Positions 54,291 to 64,000 of a stretch of 64,000 nucleotides of DNA are shown here, one piece after another. This DNA is from Isochrysis galbana. Taxonomy: Eukaryota; Haptophyta; Isochrysidales; Isochrysidaceae. A model generated the notes under the pieces. The model was not told where the DNA came from, searched no databases, and was given only the letters and a program-made list of their open reading frames with translations. Where the stretch lies: the NCBI GenBank assembly GCA_018136815.1, contig CM030934.1, forward strand, positions 2,130,000-2,193,999. The letters run 5' to 3'. The position numbers and the translations under genes are program-made. The first letter of the stretch is position 1. Each line of letters begins with the position of its first letter.

Positions 54291-55180
54291 TAGCGGATCC
54301 AAATCGCGTGCGCTGGCGCGATCTGTTGGTGCTTGCTTGCTGCTGCTTTTCCAAGGGCTTCCCATCAGACATCAGCAAAACGGACAACGCACCATCATCG
54401 ACCCTGAGCCTGATTACGTATTATTCGCGCCTAACCGCCTAACGCCTTCATGCGCATTGATTGACTTGTGGTTGAGCTGGCCTAGTTACGCCCACGCATG
54501 TTATTCATATAATCCCCATCTGATTGCTGCTATTGCTCCCAACTTCTTAGTTATCCTAAACTCACGATGAATGAACAGACCCACGAGCCTGCTGGCGCCC
54601 GTGAGGCAAGCGTCAAGGCAGTGGGCGCATATGGCTCATAGCCACCATCGGACTCCCAAAACCTTCTTGCCCACTCGCTGGCCTCCCAAACAGATGCAGT
54701 GTGGGCGACGGTCAGCTCGCTTACACTGACCTTCTCGGTTCGAGAGAGCGCCAAGAAAGGTGTCCGAGAGGGGGAAGGGAAGGGGTGGTGGTAGGAACTT
54801 GGGGATAGGGGAGCACACGACATGGAGTGCTAAAAGCGGAGACACATGGGTAGGTGGCATGCTAGGTGGCGTGGGTCGTGGCAGTGCTCCGTGGGGCCTT
54901 CTGCTTCCGCCCTCGCTGCTTGCGCGCACTTGTCGCGCCGCGAGACGAGCCAACGGCGAGACGCGGCCCATGAATGTAGCCCCTCTCCGCCATTCCCGTC
55001 TGGCTGACCACGAAGTGATCGACCACCACGGTATGAGACGCGGAGGGGCAGAACGCTGCAAGCACATGCACGCCGGCTAGTTCGCGCTCAGGAGCGAGCA
55101 CACTCGAGGGGTGGGCCGGTGGAGCGCTCGGCCGGTGTCTCATGTCAATGGGAGCGCACCATGCGTAGGTCCTGCAGCGC
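54291..55180. other. Intergenic, no gene recognised
   Basis: 3' flank of the glutaredoxin gene; no domain-bearing frame or repeat recognised. Confidence 0.45.
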
Positions 55181-56538
55181 TCAGATGGCCATGACGTCGT
55201 AGAGGGGCACGTCGGCGAGCTTCTCAAAGTGGTCGAGGTAAGCGCGCACCTGAAGATGCGCACAAACGCGGGGCGTAAGAGCTTAACACGCGGTGGCACG
55301 CGCGCCGAGGCCGCGGCCGAGGACGCGCCTTGGGCGGGTACTCGAGGCCCTTGATGACGGTGAGCGAACGGAGCCGCGACCAAAGGTCGATGTCGTCGTA
55401 CGAGAGGCCACCCTCGGTGCAGTACTCTTCCGAGTAGATGAGGGGCTCGAGCTCGAGCAGCGCCTTGGAGAGCTCGGGCACGAGCTTATCCGACTCGGCG
55501 AAGGCCGCCTCGTAGTAACCGTATTTCTCCTCGATGGACATGTTCGGATTACCTTTCCAGTCCGACTGGGGGGAGGGGCGAGGGCCGTGGGGCGGGGTGG
55601 GGCAATGGCACCATGCGGAGCAGTGGAGCGATGTATGTAGCTCGGTGCGTCCGGAGCAACCGGCGCGCTGGTGGTCGCGCCCTTCCCTGCCTCGCACCCT
55701 TCCCTGCCTGCTCTGGCGACGGAACCTTCACCTTCTCGAAAGGCGGCATCTGGTGGTTGTTGACGAACGCGTCGCGACCGCCCTTCTGCATGAATTCGGG
55801 AAGCGGCACCTTGACGTACCGCGGGCGCTGCAGCTTGCGCATCAGCGTCTGTACCGACTTTTGCCACGCCTTGAGGTCGGTGCGGCCTGAGGCCGGCTTG
55901 AAGAAGCCCTGCGTGGGTCCGGACGGACGGCGGGCGGGGTTTTGCAGGCGGCGTGTGGCGCGATGCCCGTCCGCGCGCTGTAGCGCGGCGAAAAGTGGCG
56001 CACCCACGCGCACCTCCGGATCATTCTTCGCGATGATGTCGAGTGACTCAGCCATTGGCCCGTCCTCATCGACCCAAATCGGTGCGATCTTCTTCCCAAC
56101 GAGCGCGGTGGGCGTCTCGACGTCGTCATTGCCCATGAAGACAAGCTTGTGCCTGCAAGCGCGAGGCGTCATGGCTAGGCAGCGGGTGCGCGCGTCCTCC
56201 CTTCCCCGCCTTCTGCTCTACGCATGCACTTGCTACTTCCTCTCTCCTTTCCTCCTTCCATCGCTCCCCCCCTCTCTCTCTCGTACCCTCCCCTCCCGGT
56301 CCTAAGTCCTCCCCTCCCTCTCGCCCCCCCTTCCCCCCCCCTCCCTTCCTTCCCCACTCTCTCACTTCATCTGCTTGATGCCGAGCGCCATCCTCACTCT
56401 CACGCAGAAGGGGCAGTGGTCGTACACGTAGAGCTCGGGCGTCGCCATCCGCACCGCCGCGCACCGCGACACCGCGCCCATCGCCGGCCCCGAGCCCACG
56501 CAGAGGCCCGAGGAGAGGAGAGCCACCAGCGACAGCAT
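55181..56538 (-). CDS. Glutaredoxin 2 (GrxB family)
   Basis: Five exons on minus: 56538-56366, 56152-56014, 55908-55732, 55565-55329, 55249-55181; 264 residues. The last intron is GC-AG, the others GT-AG. The protein parallels E. coli GrxB along its length: LYVYDHCPFCVRVRMALGIK (active site CPFC, ~42-45), NDDVETPTALVGKKIAPIWVDEDG, MAESLDII, YDDIDLWSRLRSLTVIKGLEYP and the end VPLYDVMAI. GrxB has a thioredoxin-like half and a GST-like helical half and reduces glutathione-mixed disulfides. The start at 56538 gives a signal-like leader (MLSLVALLSSGLCVG), suggesting plastid or ER entry; the frame is open to 56736, so an earlier Met is possible. Confidence 0.9.
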
Positions 56539-57546
56539 CGCCGAGGGGAGAAGAGCGCGCAGAGGACAACGCGGGATTCCGCAGATCCACCTGTGGCAAC
56601 TGAAAAGAAGGAACCATTCAAATAAAGAAACGCCCGTGAGCCCAAGGAACCGACGTGGCCTCACGCTGCGACGAGGAGAACTCTTCCATTCATAATGAGG
56701 GTGTGGGTATTTCTTAATATTTTCGGCGCGGGGCAAAGAGCTCCAGAGCCCCCCTCCTCCCCTCTCTTCTCTCTCTCTCTCCCCCCTTCTCTCTCTCGCC
56801 TCTCTCGAGATGCGCGGCGTATCGTTAAAAAGTAGACCGCTCGCTACTACAGGGCTGTCGTCAGAGTTTTATTGTTGTGTTGGTATAACCTTAGTGCTGC
56901 GGGACCGTAGCCCTTCGACGGCCCCGGAGCCCCTCCCCCGCGATGGGGCGTGGGCGCGGGTGGCGCATGGCTCGTCCAACGTATGTGGCTAGGGATGCTA
57001 GCTAACAAGATGTCCTACGACGCTGTAAGTCCTAACGGCTGTACTATGATACTACTACTCTACTACTAGAATACCACCATACCTAGAGCCAGAGCCTAGA
57101 GCGAATAACACTTCGACTACTGAACGGGTGGCGCTGTGGAGACTCCTATCGAGAGATCGAGAGCGTTCGGCTGCAGTCACCCCCCTCGCCGACAGTCGCA
57201 CGCGCTACGAAAAAGACTGCCGCCAAGTCTGACATACTTTCTGGCGCGCCAAGAGGAGAATTCCACGCTCTGGAAGGTGTCGTTCCGTCAATAGTGGGAC
57301 ATCAGTCGAATTGAGCGATCAAATGTCCACAGTTGTATTGTAGTTGTTTAACATTAGATCTTGTTAAAATTATAAGAGAGAGACGCCGTCAAAGCTTCTT
57401 CGCTAATCACATCGGTGCACGCCGTGCATGGGCACGGCGCGATGTGCATCGGTCCCCCCGCGGATACGCCGTGCGCGCGCATGTCAACCCGTTCCATGTG
57501 TGTAGCCCCTGCGGCCCACAACTACGTAAACTGGCCATATAAGAAA
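56539..57546. other. Intergenic, no gene recognised
   Basis: Likely holds the glutaredoxin promoter (rightmost part of that gene lies at 56538). Pyrimidine-rich TCTCTC stretch at 56760-56805. Nothing else supported. Confidence 0.45.
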
Positions 57547-57846
57547 AAAAAATCTTCTTAAAAATTTCCCGCTACATGCGCGGCGTGAGGCAGCGTGCTA
57601 TTGAACCTCCCTACTACCCAACCTTAACCCCTATCAACTCCCTTCCCCTTCCCCAGTTCCCTCTTTAGCGGAGAAGCCGGTTCCAGGGAGGCCGTGCGCG
57701 CTGCTTCGGCCGGGAGTCGGAGAGAAGGGGGCAGGAGACTGTGGCTTCTCTTGTGTTCTTACTTTTATCGGATTATCCTCCTTGGAGTCCGTATGATCCC
57801 GCCTTGGTCTCCGCCAGGTTTATTGCTAGTAAGTATGTTGTCCATC

Positions 57847-60800
57847 CTAAGTGATGTTTCGTATATCCAATTCTCTCGCCGCCTGCGAGAGGTCCTCCGA
57901 TGCTACAAGGTTGAAATCTTTATCCACCGTGTAAAGGGGGCTTATCATCTTCTTTATATGCTTATTACTCGGGGCGTGTAGCCCCATCTTCTCCCGTTGC
58001 CCCTTAAGTCTTTGGAAGAAACCGGTTTTCGCCGTTGCTAATAGGTGGTATCTAGTGAAAATTGCCCTAAGGATCGATCTTGCAGACCTACCATCCGCGT
58101 TGCCATATTGAATGTTATAGAAGTCCGTAAGGATGTACCTCCACGCCAGGATACCTAAGTATCCCGAGGAGGGGTGAGGCCTGTCCACTTGGTAGCAAAA
58201 AAGACGCTGGGCTACTTCTGAGCCCGGCCTAAGATTAATCCCTATAAGACCCTCTATGAATTCGAAGACGGGCTCCGTCGCGATGCATACGGCCAAGTGC
58301 GTGGAGCTTTCGGGGGCAATACCACAGAAGCGGCATGTCGGGTCGTCCGCGAATCTGTTCGCCGTAGCTATTCTCCTATACAGGATGTGTTTGAAGTGCA
58401 TGTACGAGTCCCTCGGGGTCAGAAAGTTGTATTTGTACAGCTGCGATATTTGCTTCCATTTTCCTGCGAGGGCCGGTAGTCTCTTTTCCCATCTTAATGT
58501 GGATTTCTGCTTCTTTGTTTTCCTCATCGCGAGGAACGCCTTAGTGAGCGCCTTAACATTGATGTCTTCTAGCGTTTTGCGGCTACGAGCGTCTTTAAGC
58601 GTGTATTCTTGCGGAATCGGGTACGCCGTCTCGGCAGGGCCATCGTATGCTCGTCCCCATTTCAACGGAGTGTATAGCTCGTCCGGTATTGACCGCGGGT
58701 TGACCCGCTCGTGGATATGAGGCTCTCCCATGACATTTAGCTTCACTACGTGATAGTCGCCATCCCGGCGTAGATAGTAGTTATGTTCTTTGTCCACTAG
58801 CATTTCACCTAGGTCGTGTTCGTCCGGATCCTCCTGGGGGGCTAACTCGTGCTCTTCCGGGGCCGGGGGGGGAGCTACCACTTCCTTTTTCAAAAGATCT
58901 ATATAGTTAGTGTTGGCTTCTGCTACTCTTGATCTCACCCATTCTGCTATTTTCACCCACGACTTCAGAAAGGGGCCTGTCGATAAATAATTGCCTCTAT
59001 GACGTATCCAACGTTCTCCGCGTGGTAGGTATGCCGCGCACTCTTCCACAGTGTACAAGTCCCCCGTGTCCGAGTTAATGGTGTTGTGAACGACAACCGT
59101 CTGCAAAGATTCCCACTTGGCTCTATGCGAGTGATGTAAAGCAGGTGCTTTATGAAAGCAGTTATGCCATATCGGGGAGCCCAGGGTCCCTTCCCTCGTG
59201 TTAGTTTCCCTGCATAGCTTGATCCGTCTGAAGTTATCGAGCGCTTGCTTCCAGAAGGCTGGGAGCGTGTTGTTGCCACAGATGCTGGCTGAGAGGCTCT
59301 TCGCGTCGACCTTCGAGAAGACCGCGGCTCTACCCAGTGGAGTGCGGCTGAACCATTGGTCCAGGACCGTCTTCCAGTCCGCCGTGGACGGGTTTAGATA
59401 CCGGATGATCCAAATCGCTTGAAGCGCTCGCGTGTGCTCGGCCATCGGGAGCAGTCCGATCCCCAGAAGGGGCCCGTTCTCGCTTGTCCCCACTCTCGGG
59501 TATGTCGGAAGGGTTATCCACCTTCTTCCTCCTTGCGTGGAGCCTAATTCGTCCGCCTGTAGTCGGGGAGTCCTGTCCCACAATATCGTCTGTACATCCG
59601 AGTCGATCGCCTCCATGAACCATGTCGGTGGAGTGATAGTGGATAGCCAGTATCTCGGTGTCCCGTAAATGATAAAGTTAACCAGCAGCGTTCTCCCGTG
59701 GATCGAGAGGTTTTGAAGCCCTTTCCACGCCGCAAGTTTCTTCTTGAGTTTAGCGTAGAGCTTTTCCCAGAAAGAGTCATTCTCGGGCCCCTCCCAGAAG
59801 GGCACTCCTAAGATCGTGGCGTACTCTCCTCTGCCTAGCGTTTTGAGGTAGGCTAGCTCATCGGGAACCCGCGCTCCAAAGAGCGATCCCATGCGTATTA
59901 GTATACTCTTCCGTTTGTTTACCCTAGCCCCGGTGGCGTTTCCATACGTGTCAAGAACCTCCATCGCCCTTTCCAAGGACTCGAAGGAGTTTGCTAGAAT
60001 TTGCGTGTCGTCCGCAAACTGCGAGAGTCTTAACTCCCTAGGCCCTATCTTGACTCCCTTCATTTCGGGGTCGGCGTTGATCAAGCGGGTTAGGCCCTCT
60101 GCCACTAAAAGAAATGCCAGAGGCGATAGCGGGCACCCTTGGGGCATACCGCAATGGATCGTGAAGGGATTGCTCCGCTTCCCGTTGGCCTTGATCCATC
60201 GGGTCGGGAGTGCGTCAACGTTCGTTAATAGTGCTAACCATCTAGAGTACCCGGGGCCGAAGCCCAAGGCTTGTATCGCCTTATGATAATAATCCCAGCT
60301 AACTCTGTCGAAAGCTTTTTCCCAGTCTATCGCCAGGGCTAGGCCTTCCTCTTCCGTGTCCTCTAGGTATGCTTGTACTAGCTTCAATAGATGGGTAGCT
60401 TCGCCTATCATCCGCCTTGGCACAAAACCTACTTGCTCCTTTGAGATAATCGTGTGTATCGTCCTTTTGAGTCTATTTGCTAGTACTTTGGCGAGGATTT
60501 TGTAATCCGTTTGGAGCAGCGTGATAGGTCTATAATTCCTCGGGTCCCTAGCGTCCCCATTCTTATATAGCAGCGCTATGTCCCCCGAGCATGTGTCCTC
60601 CGGTAACGCTCCTCTCCGGTATGCTTCTTGGTACATTTCCATTAGGCGCGGGGCTACAAGTTCCTCGAAACTTTGGTAGAATTCCATCGGTATGCCATCC
60701 GGCCCCGCGGACTTGCCTTTCGCCATTTGACGTATCGCCCTGATGATCTCGGATCTGCCTATAGGCTTGTCCAAGAAGGATCTGTGACTCTCCGGTATCT

Positions 60801-62184
60801 GCCGCCGCCTCAGCGCGTGGAGAAGGGGCTCCGCATTTTGCGACGTCTTCTCACTGAATAGCCATACATAATAGCTCCGTAACGAAGCCAGAATGGCGGT
60901 ATCCCTTGTAGCGATATTTTCCTCATCTAAGGTTGGTTGCGGGCTATCCCATTTCACTCCGGCGTACAGCGCCGGGATGTCTCCGTTGGCGTGCCTAGGT
61001 GTGAATCTTCTGAAAAACTGCTTAGTCACCATTTCCTCCGCCCTTATGATGTTTTCCGCTAGAGTCGGTGCTGGTGAGAATGTAAGTCTTTTCTCGACTA
61101 CTTTGCGATTCAGAGTAGCTATGGCCTCCGGCCGTGCCATTTCAGGTGTAGCCGCCATCTGGGCCTTTCTAGCTTCTACCACAGCGTCTATCTCCGCTTG
61201 GGCGTACGATCTCCGTCTACGAAGCTCCACCGCCTTAGCGAGTAGAATCGAGGACGCTTTTCCTTTGGTTTCCGTCCACACCTTGATCTTGTCTCTAGCG
61301 TCCTCTCCCGGGGGGGATGGATACTGGCTCCTCCAGAGGAGGTTTATTATCTCGCGTGCCTCCGGGTCGTCTAGCACCTCCTGCGGTATCTTGGCCTCGA
61401 TCTCAGTCGCTCGTCTGGGTGAGGCAATCGCGAAGGTTGCCACCACCGGGTGGTGGTCTGATGCCGCCATGCCCGTGAAAAGTCTTAAATCTATATACGC
61501 CTTGTGCCATTTCCACGTGGAGTAATATTCCGCGGCGTATATACGGTCTATTCTAGTGAAGGTCTGATGACCGCACCTCGTGTATTGATCTCTAAGGCCG
61601 GGGTCGACCAATGTCTGGACGTCGGTAAGCCCTCGTGATGCTATCGCCCTTGCTAGGGCTCTGCCTCCCGAATTCGTGTACGGGGCCGCCCCCGGGTTAG
61701 ACCTAGTATCTCTAGTGACGTTCTCTACGCAATTAAAATCGCCCGCTAGTATAGTGTGCGGAAGTATGTCCGCCGCCGCGTGCAGTATTTTTATTTCGTC
61801 CCTACGTTTAGTAGGTTGCGCGTTAAGGTATACTGAAGAGAAAGTTATCGTCTCATGTCCCATTTTAGCTTTAACTATTATCATCCTCCCCGGGATAACT
61901 ACCGACCAAGATTCTACTACTACGTCGCCTCTGTCCTTTCTGATGGCTATCGCCACTCCGCTCCCAGGGTCGCCCCTAGTCGCGGGAGATTGAAACCAGT
62001 CCCAACCCAGGGACCGGGCCAAACCTTGCACCCTAAGGTGCCACCCATCGCTGTAATGGTGTAGTTCTTGCGCGTAAAGAACATGTATCCCTCCTAATTT
62101 CGCTTGAGCTAGCGTAGACGCTAGTTTATGTTTAGCTCCATTCATATTGTATGTCGCAATCTTTAGATCATTACTATTCACCAT
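57847..62184 (-). CDS. LINE ORF2: AP-endonuclease / reverse transcriptase / zinc knuckle
   Basis: 1445 residues. AP-like endonuclease at ~1-250 (ATYNMNG at 9-15, YAQEL, GDFNCV at ~150, SDHHPVV at ~243). Reverse transcriptase from ~490 (GPDGIPMEFYQSF, GMPQGCPLSPLAF) with FADD at ~725. A long C-terminal region follows, with the knuckle CRFCGIAPESSTHLAVC near 1281, ending ELDIRNIT. The enzyme nicks target DNA and copies the LINE RNA in place. The start overlaps the ORF1 stop by 11 bases (ATGGTGAATAG), which suggests coupled termination and restart. Catalytic motifs look intact. Confidence 0.93.
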   Translation of the reverse strand: MVNSNDLKIATYNMNGAKHKLASTLAQAKLGGIHVLYAQELHHYSDGWHLRVQGLARSLGWDWFQSPATRGDPGSGVAIAIRKDRGDVVVESWSVVIPGRMIIVKAKMGHETITFSSVYLNAQPTKRRDEIKILHAAADILPHTILAGDFNCVENVTRDTRSNPGAAPYTNSGGRALARAIASRGLTDVQTLVDPGLRDQYTRCGHQTFTRIDRIYAAEYYSTWKWHKAYIDLRLFTGMAASDHHPVVATFAIASPRRATEIEAKIPQEVLDDPEAREIINLLWRSQYPSPPGEDARDKIKVWTETKGKASSILLAKAVELRRRRSYAQAEIDAVVEARKAQMAATPEMARPEAIATLNRKVVEKRLTFSPAPTLAENIIRAEEMVTKQFFRRFTPRHANGDIPALYAGVKWDSPQPTLDEENIATRDTAILASLRSYYVWLFSEKTSQNAEPLLHALRRRQIPESHRSFLDKPIGRSEIIRAIRQMAKGKSAGPDGIPMEFYQSFEELVAPRLMEMYQEAYRRGALPEDTCSGDIALLYKNGDARDPRNYRPITLLQTDYKILAKVLANRLKRTIHTIISKEQVGFVPRRMIGEATHLLKLVQAYLEDTEEEGLALAIDWEKAFDRVSWDYYHKAIQALGFGPGYSRWLALLTNVDALPTRWIKANGKRSNPFTIHCGMPQGCPLSPLAFLLVAEGLTRLINADPEMKGVKIGPRELRLSQFADDTQILANSFESLERAMEVLDTYGNATGARVNKRKSILIRMGSLFGARVPDELAYLKTLGRGEYATILGVPFWEGPENDSFWEKLYAKLKKKLAAWKGLQNLSIHGRTLLVNFIIYGTPRYWLSTITPPTWFMEAIDSDVQTILWDRTPRLQADELGSTQGGRRWITLPTYPRVGTSENGPLLGIGLLPMAEHTRALQAIWIIRYLNPSTADWKTVLDQWFSRTPLGRAAVFSKVDAKSLSASICGNNTLPAFWKQALDNFRRIKLCRETNTREGTLGSPIWHNCFHKAPALHHSHRAKWESLQTVVVHNTINSDTGDLYTVEECAAYLPRGERWIRHRGNYLSTGPFLKSWVKIAEWVRSRVAEANTNYIDLLKKEVVAPPPAPEEHELAPQEDPDEHDLGEMLVDKEHNYYLRRDGDYHVVKLNVMGEPHIHERVNPRSIPDELYTPLKWGRAYDGPAETAYPIPQEYTLKDARSRKTLEDINVKALTKAFLAMRKTKKQKSTLRWEKRLPALAGKWKQISQLYKYNFLTPRDSYMHFKHILYRRIATANRFADDPTCRFCGIAPESSTHLAVCIATEPVFEFIEGLIGINLRPGSEVAQRLFCYQVDRPHPSSGYLGILAWRYILTDFYNIQYGNADGRSARSILRAIFTRYHLLATAKTGFFQRLKGQREKMGLHAPSNKHIKKMISPLYTVDKDFNLVASEDLSQAARELDIRNIT

Positions 62185-63540
62185 GACGGTAGAGGCAACT
62201 AACTCCGTTCACGCAGTACCCCGGATAAGCCTTATTAGGTTTCAGATTGCATTTGACCATACAAGTTTGTTTGCCCGTGACGGGATCTTTTACCCAACAT
62301 CCGGGGATGTCGTGGCTTGAGGAGCATTGGACGATTTGGCGTCCTTTCATGCGGTTGTTCTTGCATTCGCCGGCCATGAATCGGCGGCATGGCGCCGCCG
62401 CTCCAAGACCCATGAGGGCCCGGTAGTCCATGGCGTTACTGGCGTCCCTTTGACGCTTACGTTGCTCTGCTTTCGCCTTATCTTGTTCGCACGTACACTG
62501 GCGAAAGCTAACTTGGTTCTTGCGCAGAAATGAGATTGCCCACGGCTTGTCGTATCCTTTGCAACCCCCAGGGGCTCCATGGATGGCTAACTCCCCTTCA
62601 GGAGTCACGCATTCCACTGATGATCGGACCGCATAGTCCAGGTTGAAATTTTCTCCGTCGTCGAGAGTCACATGGAAGTTTCGAGGGAAACGATGCCCCA
62701 AGGCGGACGTGTCCGTGTAAACATAGAAATGCCAGATTGGGCGCTTGCCAGACTCGACCTTCGTGATTCCTTCGAGTGAAGTTTTGGCTCGCTGTTGGTT
62801 GCCCCTTAGCACGTGGAAGCCCTCGCGTTCGAGCGAGCTAGCCAGGTGCCTAGTCTTGGTTTTGTACGCCTTGATCGGGTCAAAGATGCGGAATACGATG
62901 TAGGTCGCCACCTCTTTGAGAGAGGACCGGATGGCGCTCGACTTGCGAGGGGCCGAATCGGCTAACGCGCCGTAAGTGATTCCAAACTCGTGCGGGACTC
63001 CAGAAAGTGCCGTATTTACTTTGTCTCCATATGCGGCCTTAAATTGATCGTGTGCGTCCTCATCGACGTAAAAGATCCAAGGGCCTTTACGACCCTTGTC
63101 CATCCCATCCGGGGTTGCGTCTAGGCCTTCCAGCCTAGAGAGGAGGAATTTCATGAAGGTAGCTACATCTTCACTTTTGATGTCCTTCTTGTCGTCAGCT
63201 AGCTGAGCTAGCTGAATGAAAAAAGGGGTGTCTTCCGGCTCTTCCTCCTCATCAAGAGGGGGGGGAGCAAGTTGTGTGTTGTTGCTGACAACCGGCTTGG
63301 GGTCCGATTGGGGGTCGGCCCGCTTGCGCGATGGCGGCTGTGGCTGTGGGGCTGGTTGCTTCTGGGCTTGCTGCATTGGAGCCTTCCCCATGGGTCCCTT
63401 CTGGGCGGCTTCCGCGTAGGATTTTTGCGCAGGTGTTGGTTGTTGGTTGGAGGGCGCAAAAGCCCCCAGGATTGATTGTTGTGTCAAGTGCCCGCCCCCG
63501 AGGGGTGCACTGGTGGTAGGAGTTGCCGCGGCGGCGCGGC
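62174..63540 (-). CDS. LINE ORF1 (5' truncated)
   Basis: The open frame runs from 63850, but only the part from ~63540 is LINE; the first ~100 codons come from the flanking host DNA and the (GT)n repeat. LINE parts: a Gln/Pro/Ala-rich stretch (SYAEAAQKGP), a mid domain (DVATFMKFLLSRLEGLDATP; SAIRSSLKEVATYIVFRIF) and a C-terminal Cys/His region (CRRFMAGECKNN, QCSSSHDIPGCWV, CNLKPNKAYPGYCVNGVSCLYRHG) that looks like CCCH-type zinc fingers. Probably an RNA-binding particle protein. Confidence 0.82.
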
Positions 63541-63552
63541 GTTGCGCGCGTC

Positions 63553-63604
<52 letters not shown>
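63553..63604. repeat. (GT)n microsatellite at the LINE 5' junction
   Basis: About 25 GT units between the LINE 5' edge and the host gene. Confidence 0.95.
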
Positions 63605-63612
<8 letters not shown>

Positions 63613-63621
63613 GTGACAGGC

Positions 63622-64000
63622 TCAGGGGGGGAGGGCGTTGGTCGGTCGGGTCACACGGTTCCGCCTGGGCTTGAAAATCAGCATGGAGAACAGGAAGATG
63701 AGCCCCACGATGACGGCGATGACGGCGAAGATCGAGAGAAGGACCAGGAGGAAGATTTGGGTGATGCCCGCCTTGATGTGTTTGTTGGATCGGCCCACCG
63801 CCGAGTCGTCCCCACACTCGAGGGAGAGCGAGCGCACCGGGTGAGCCCACGGGATGGCCTTGAGATCGACGTCGTCTCCAAAGCGCACGTCGTCGGTGCT
63901 GACGATGGGCGGGCCTTCGAGGAGCGTGCTCTCGCCGGCCTCATCGGTCGGGGAAAGGGCCTCCTCCTCGGCATCAGGAACGCGAACAGGATCCGCCTCC
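63622..64000 (-). CDS. C-terminally anchored membrane protein (5' partial)
   Basis: On minus the frame is open from the window edge to a stop at 63622-63624, giving the last ~125 residues. An acidic segment (DAEEEALSPTDEAGES), then FGDDVDLKAIPWAHPVRSLSLEC, then one strong membrane helix (IFLLVLLSIFAVIAVIVGLI...) and a short basic/Pro tail (KPRRNRVTRPTNALPP). The cytosolic-acidic, TM, short basic tail layout suggests a single-pass or tail-anchored protein. Family not recognised. The LINE lies ~85 bases downstream on the same strand. Confidence 0.72.
   Translation of the reverse strand, partial: EADPVRVPDAEEEALSPTDEAGESTLLEGPPIVSTDDVRFGDDVDLKAIPWAHPVRSLSLECGDDSAVGRSNKHIKAGITQIFLLVLLSIFAVIAVIVGLIFLFSMLIFKPRRNRVTRPTNALPP

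Larger units (their letters stand above)
57547..63540 (-). mobile_element. LINE family A, nearly full-length, L1/Tx1-like
   Basis: Order on minus: 5'-truncated ORF1 (to 62174), ORF2 (62184-57847), 3' UTR, T-rich tail (GATTTTTTTTTC at ~57547). Both ORFs are open. Homology to the complete ORF1 head (at 4884) begins only at ~63525, so the element lacks its first ~400 bases including the head hairpin. It lies close downstream of a host gene, at a (GT)n tract. No target duplication was found. Openness of both ORFs and closeness to other copies suggest recent insertion. Confidence 0.92.

Noticed and set aside
62174-63850. Taking the LINE ORF1 as a full 558-residue protein
   Set aside because: The first ~100 codons come from host DNA and (GT)n; alignment with the head at 4884 shows the LINE begins only near 63525.

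Overview
The window is nuclear DNA from a eukaryote. It is GC-rich and repeat-dense. Host genes have short introns, two tRNA genes have Pol III-style T-runs, and mobile DNA fills much of the space between genes. Gene content (plastid-lipid-type fibrillin with a secretory leader, CBS-CBS-PB1 protein, hybrid histidine kinase, GrxB-type glutaredoxin, DUF6940, ArfGAP-FYVE) and frequent GC-AG introns (3 of 22 reconstructed) suggest a unicellular alga; a haptophyte is my best guess. That is inference: no rRNA or organelle marker is present.

Layout. 1-2.6 kb: 3' part of an ankyrin/pre-Nudix/Nudix protein. 2.6-8.3 kb: hAT end, LINE heads and a SINE-like repeat. 8.3-9.5 kb: DUF6940 protein. 9.7-12.3 kb: LINE 3' half and a piggyBac fragment. 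13-15.7 kb: GAF-PAS hybrid histidine kinase with five introns. 15.7-21.4 kb: nested mobile DNA, including a 1.5 kb foldback hAT element and a 2.1 kb hAT element inside a LINE. 21.9-24.5 kb: molybdenum-cofactor genes moaA and moaC head to tail, as in MOCS1, with a 100-N assembly gap between them. 25.5-28.2 kb: a DUF4139 protein with a whole ubiquitin embedded in it. 29.9-31.6 kb: PAP/fibrillin. 33.4-34.9 kb: F-box-like/NHL protein. 35.3-36 kb: hAT transposase tail. 37.2-38.5 kb: coiled-coil protein. 38.8 and 43.2 kb: identical tRNA-Asp(GTC) genes. 45.3-46 kb: ArfGAP-FYVE. 46.8-48.4 kb: a TIR-bounded unit carrying a Pro-rich minisatellite. 50.1-52 kb: CBS-CBS-PB1-TM protein. 53-54.3 kb: small LINE derivatives. 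55.2-56.5 kb: GrxB-type glutaredoxin. 57.5-63.5 kb: a nearly complete LINE with open ORF1 and ORF2. 63.6-64 kb: tail of a C-terminally anchored membrane protein.

The host genes do not form one pathway, except moaA and moaC, which together make cyclic pyranopterin monophosphate from GTP. The mobile fraction has its own structure. Two or more LINE families share a small hairpin just before the ORF1 start; its sequence changes between copies while pairing is kept. They also share T-rich 3' tails and short derivatives joining the ORF1 head to the ORF2 tail. A hAT family with TAGGGCGGTCAAACAG ends recurs at seven places.

Splice sites were chosen by eye from frame, family alignment and GT/GC-AG signals. 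Every reconstructed multi-exon CDS sums to a multiple of three.
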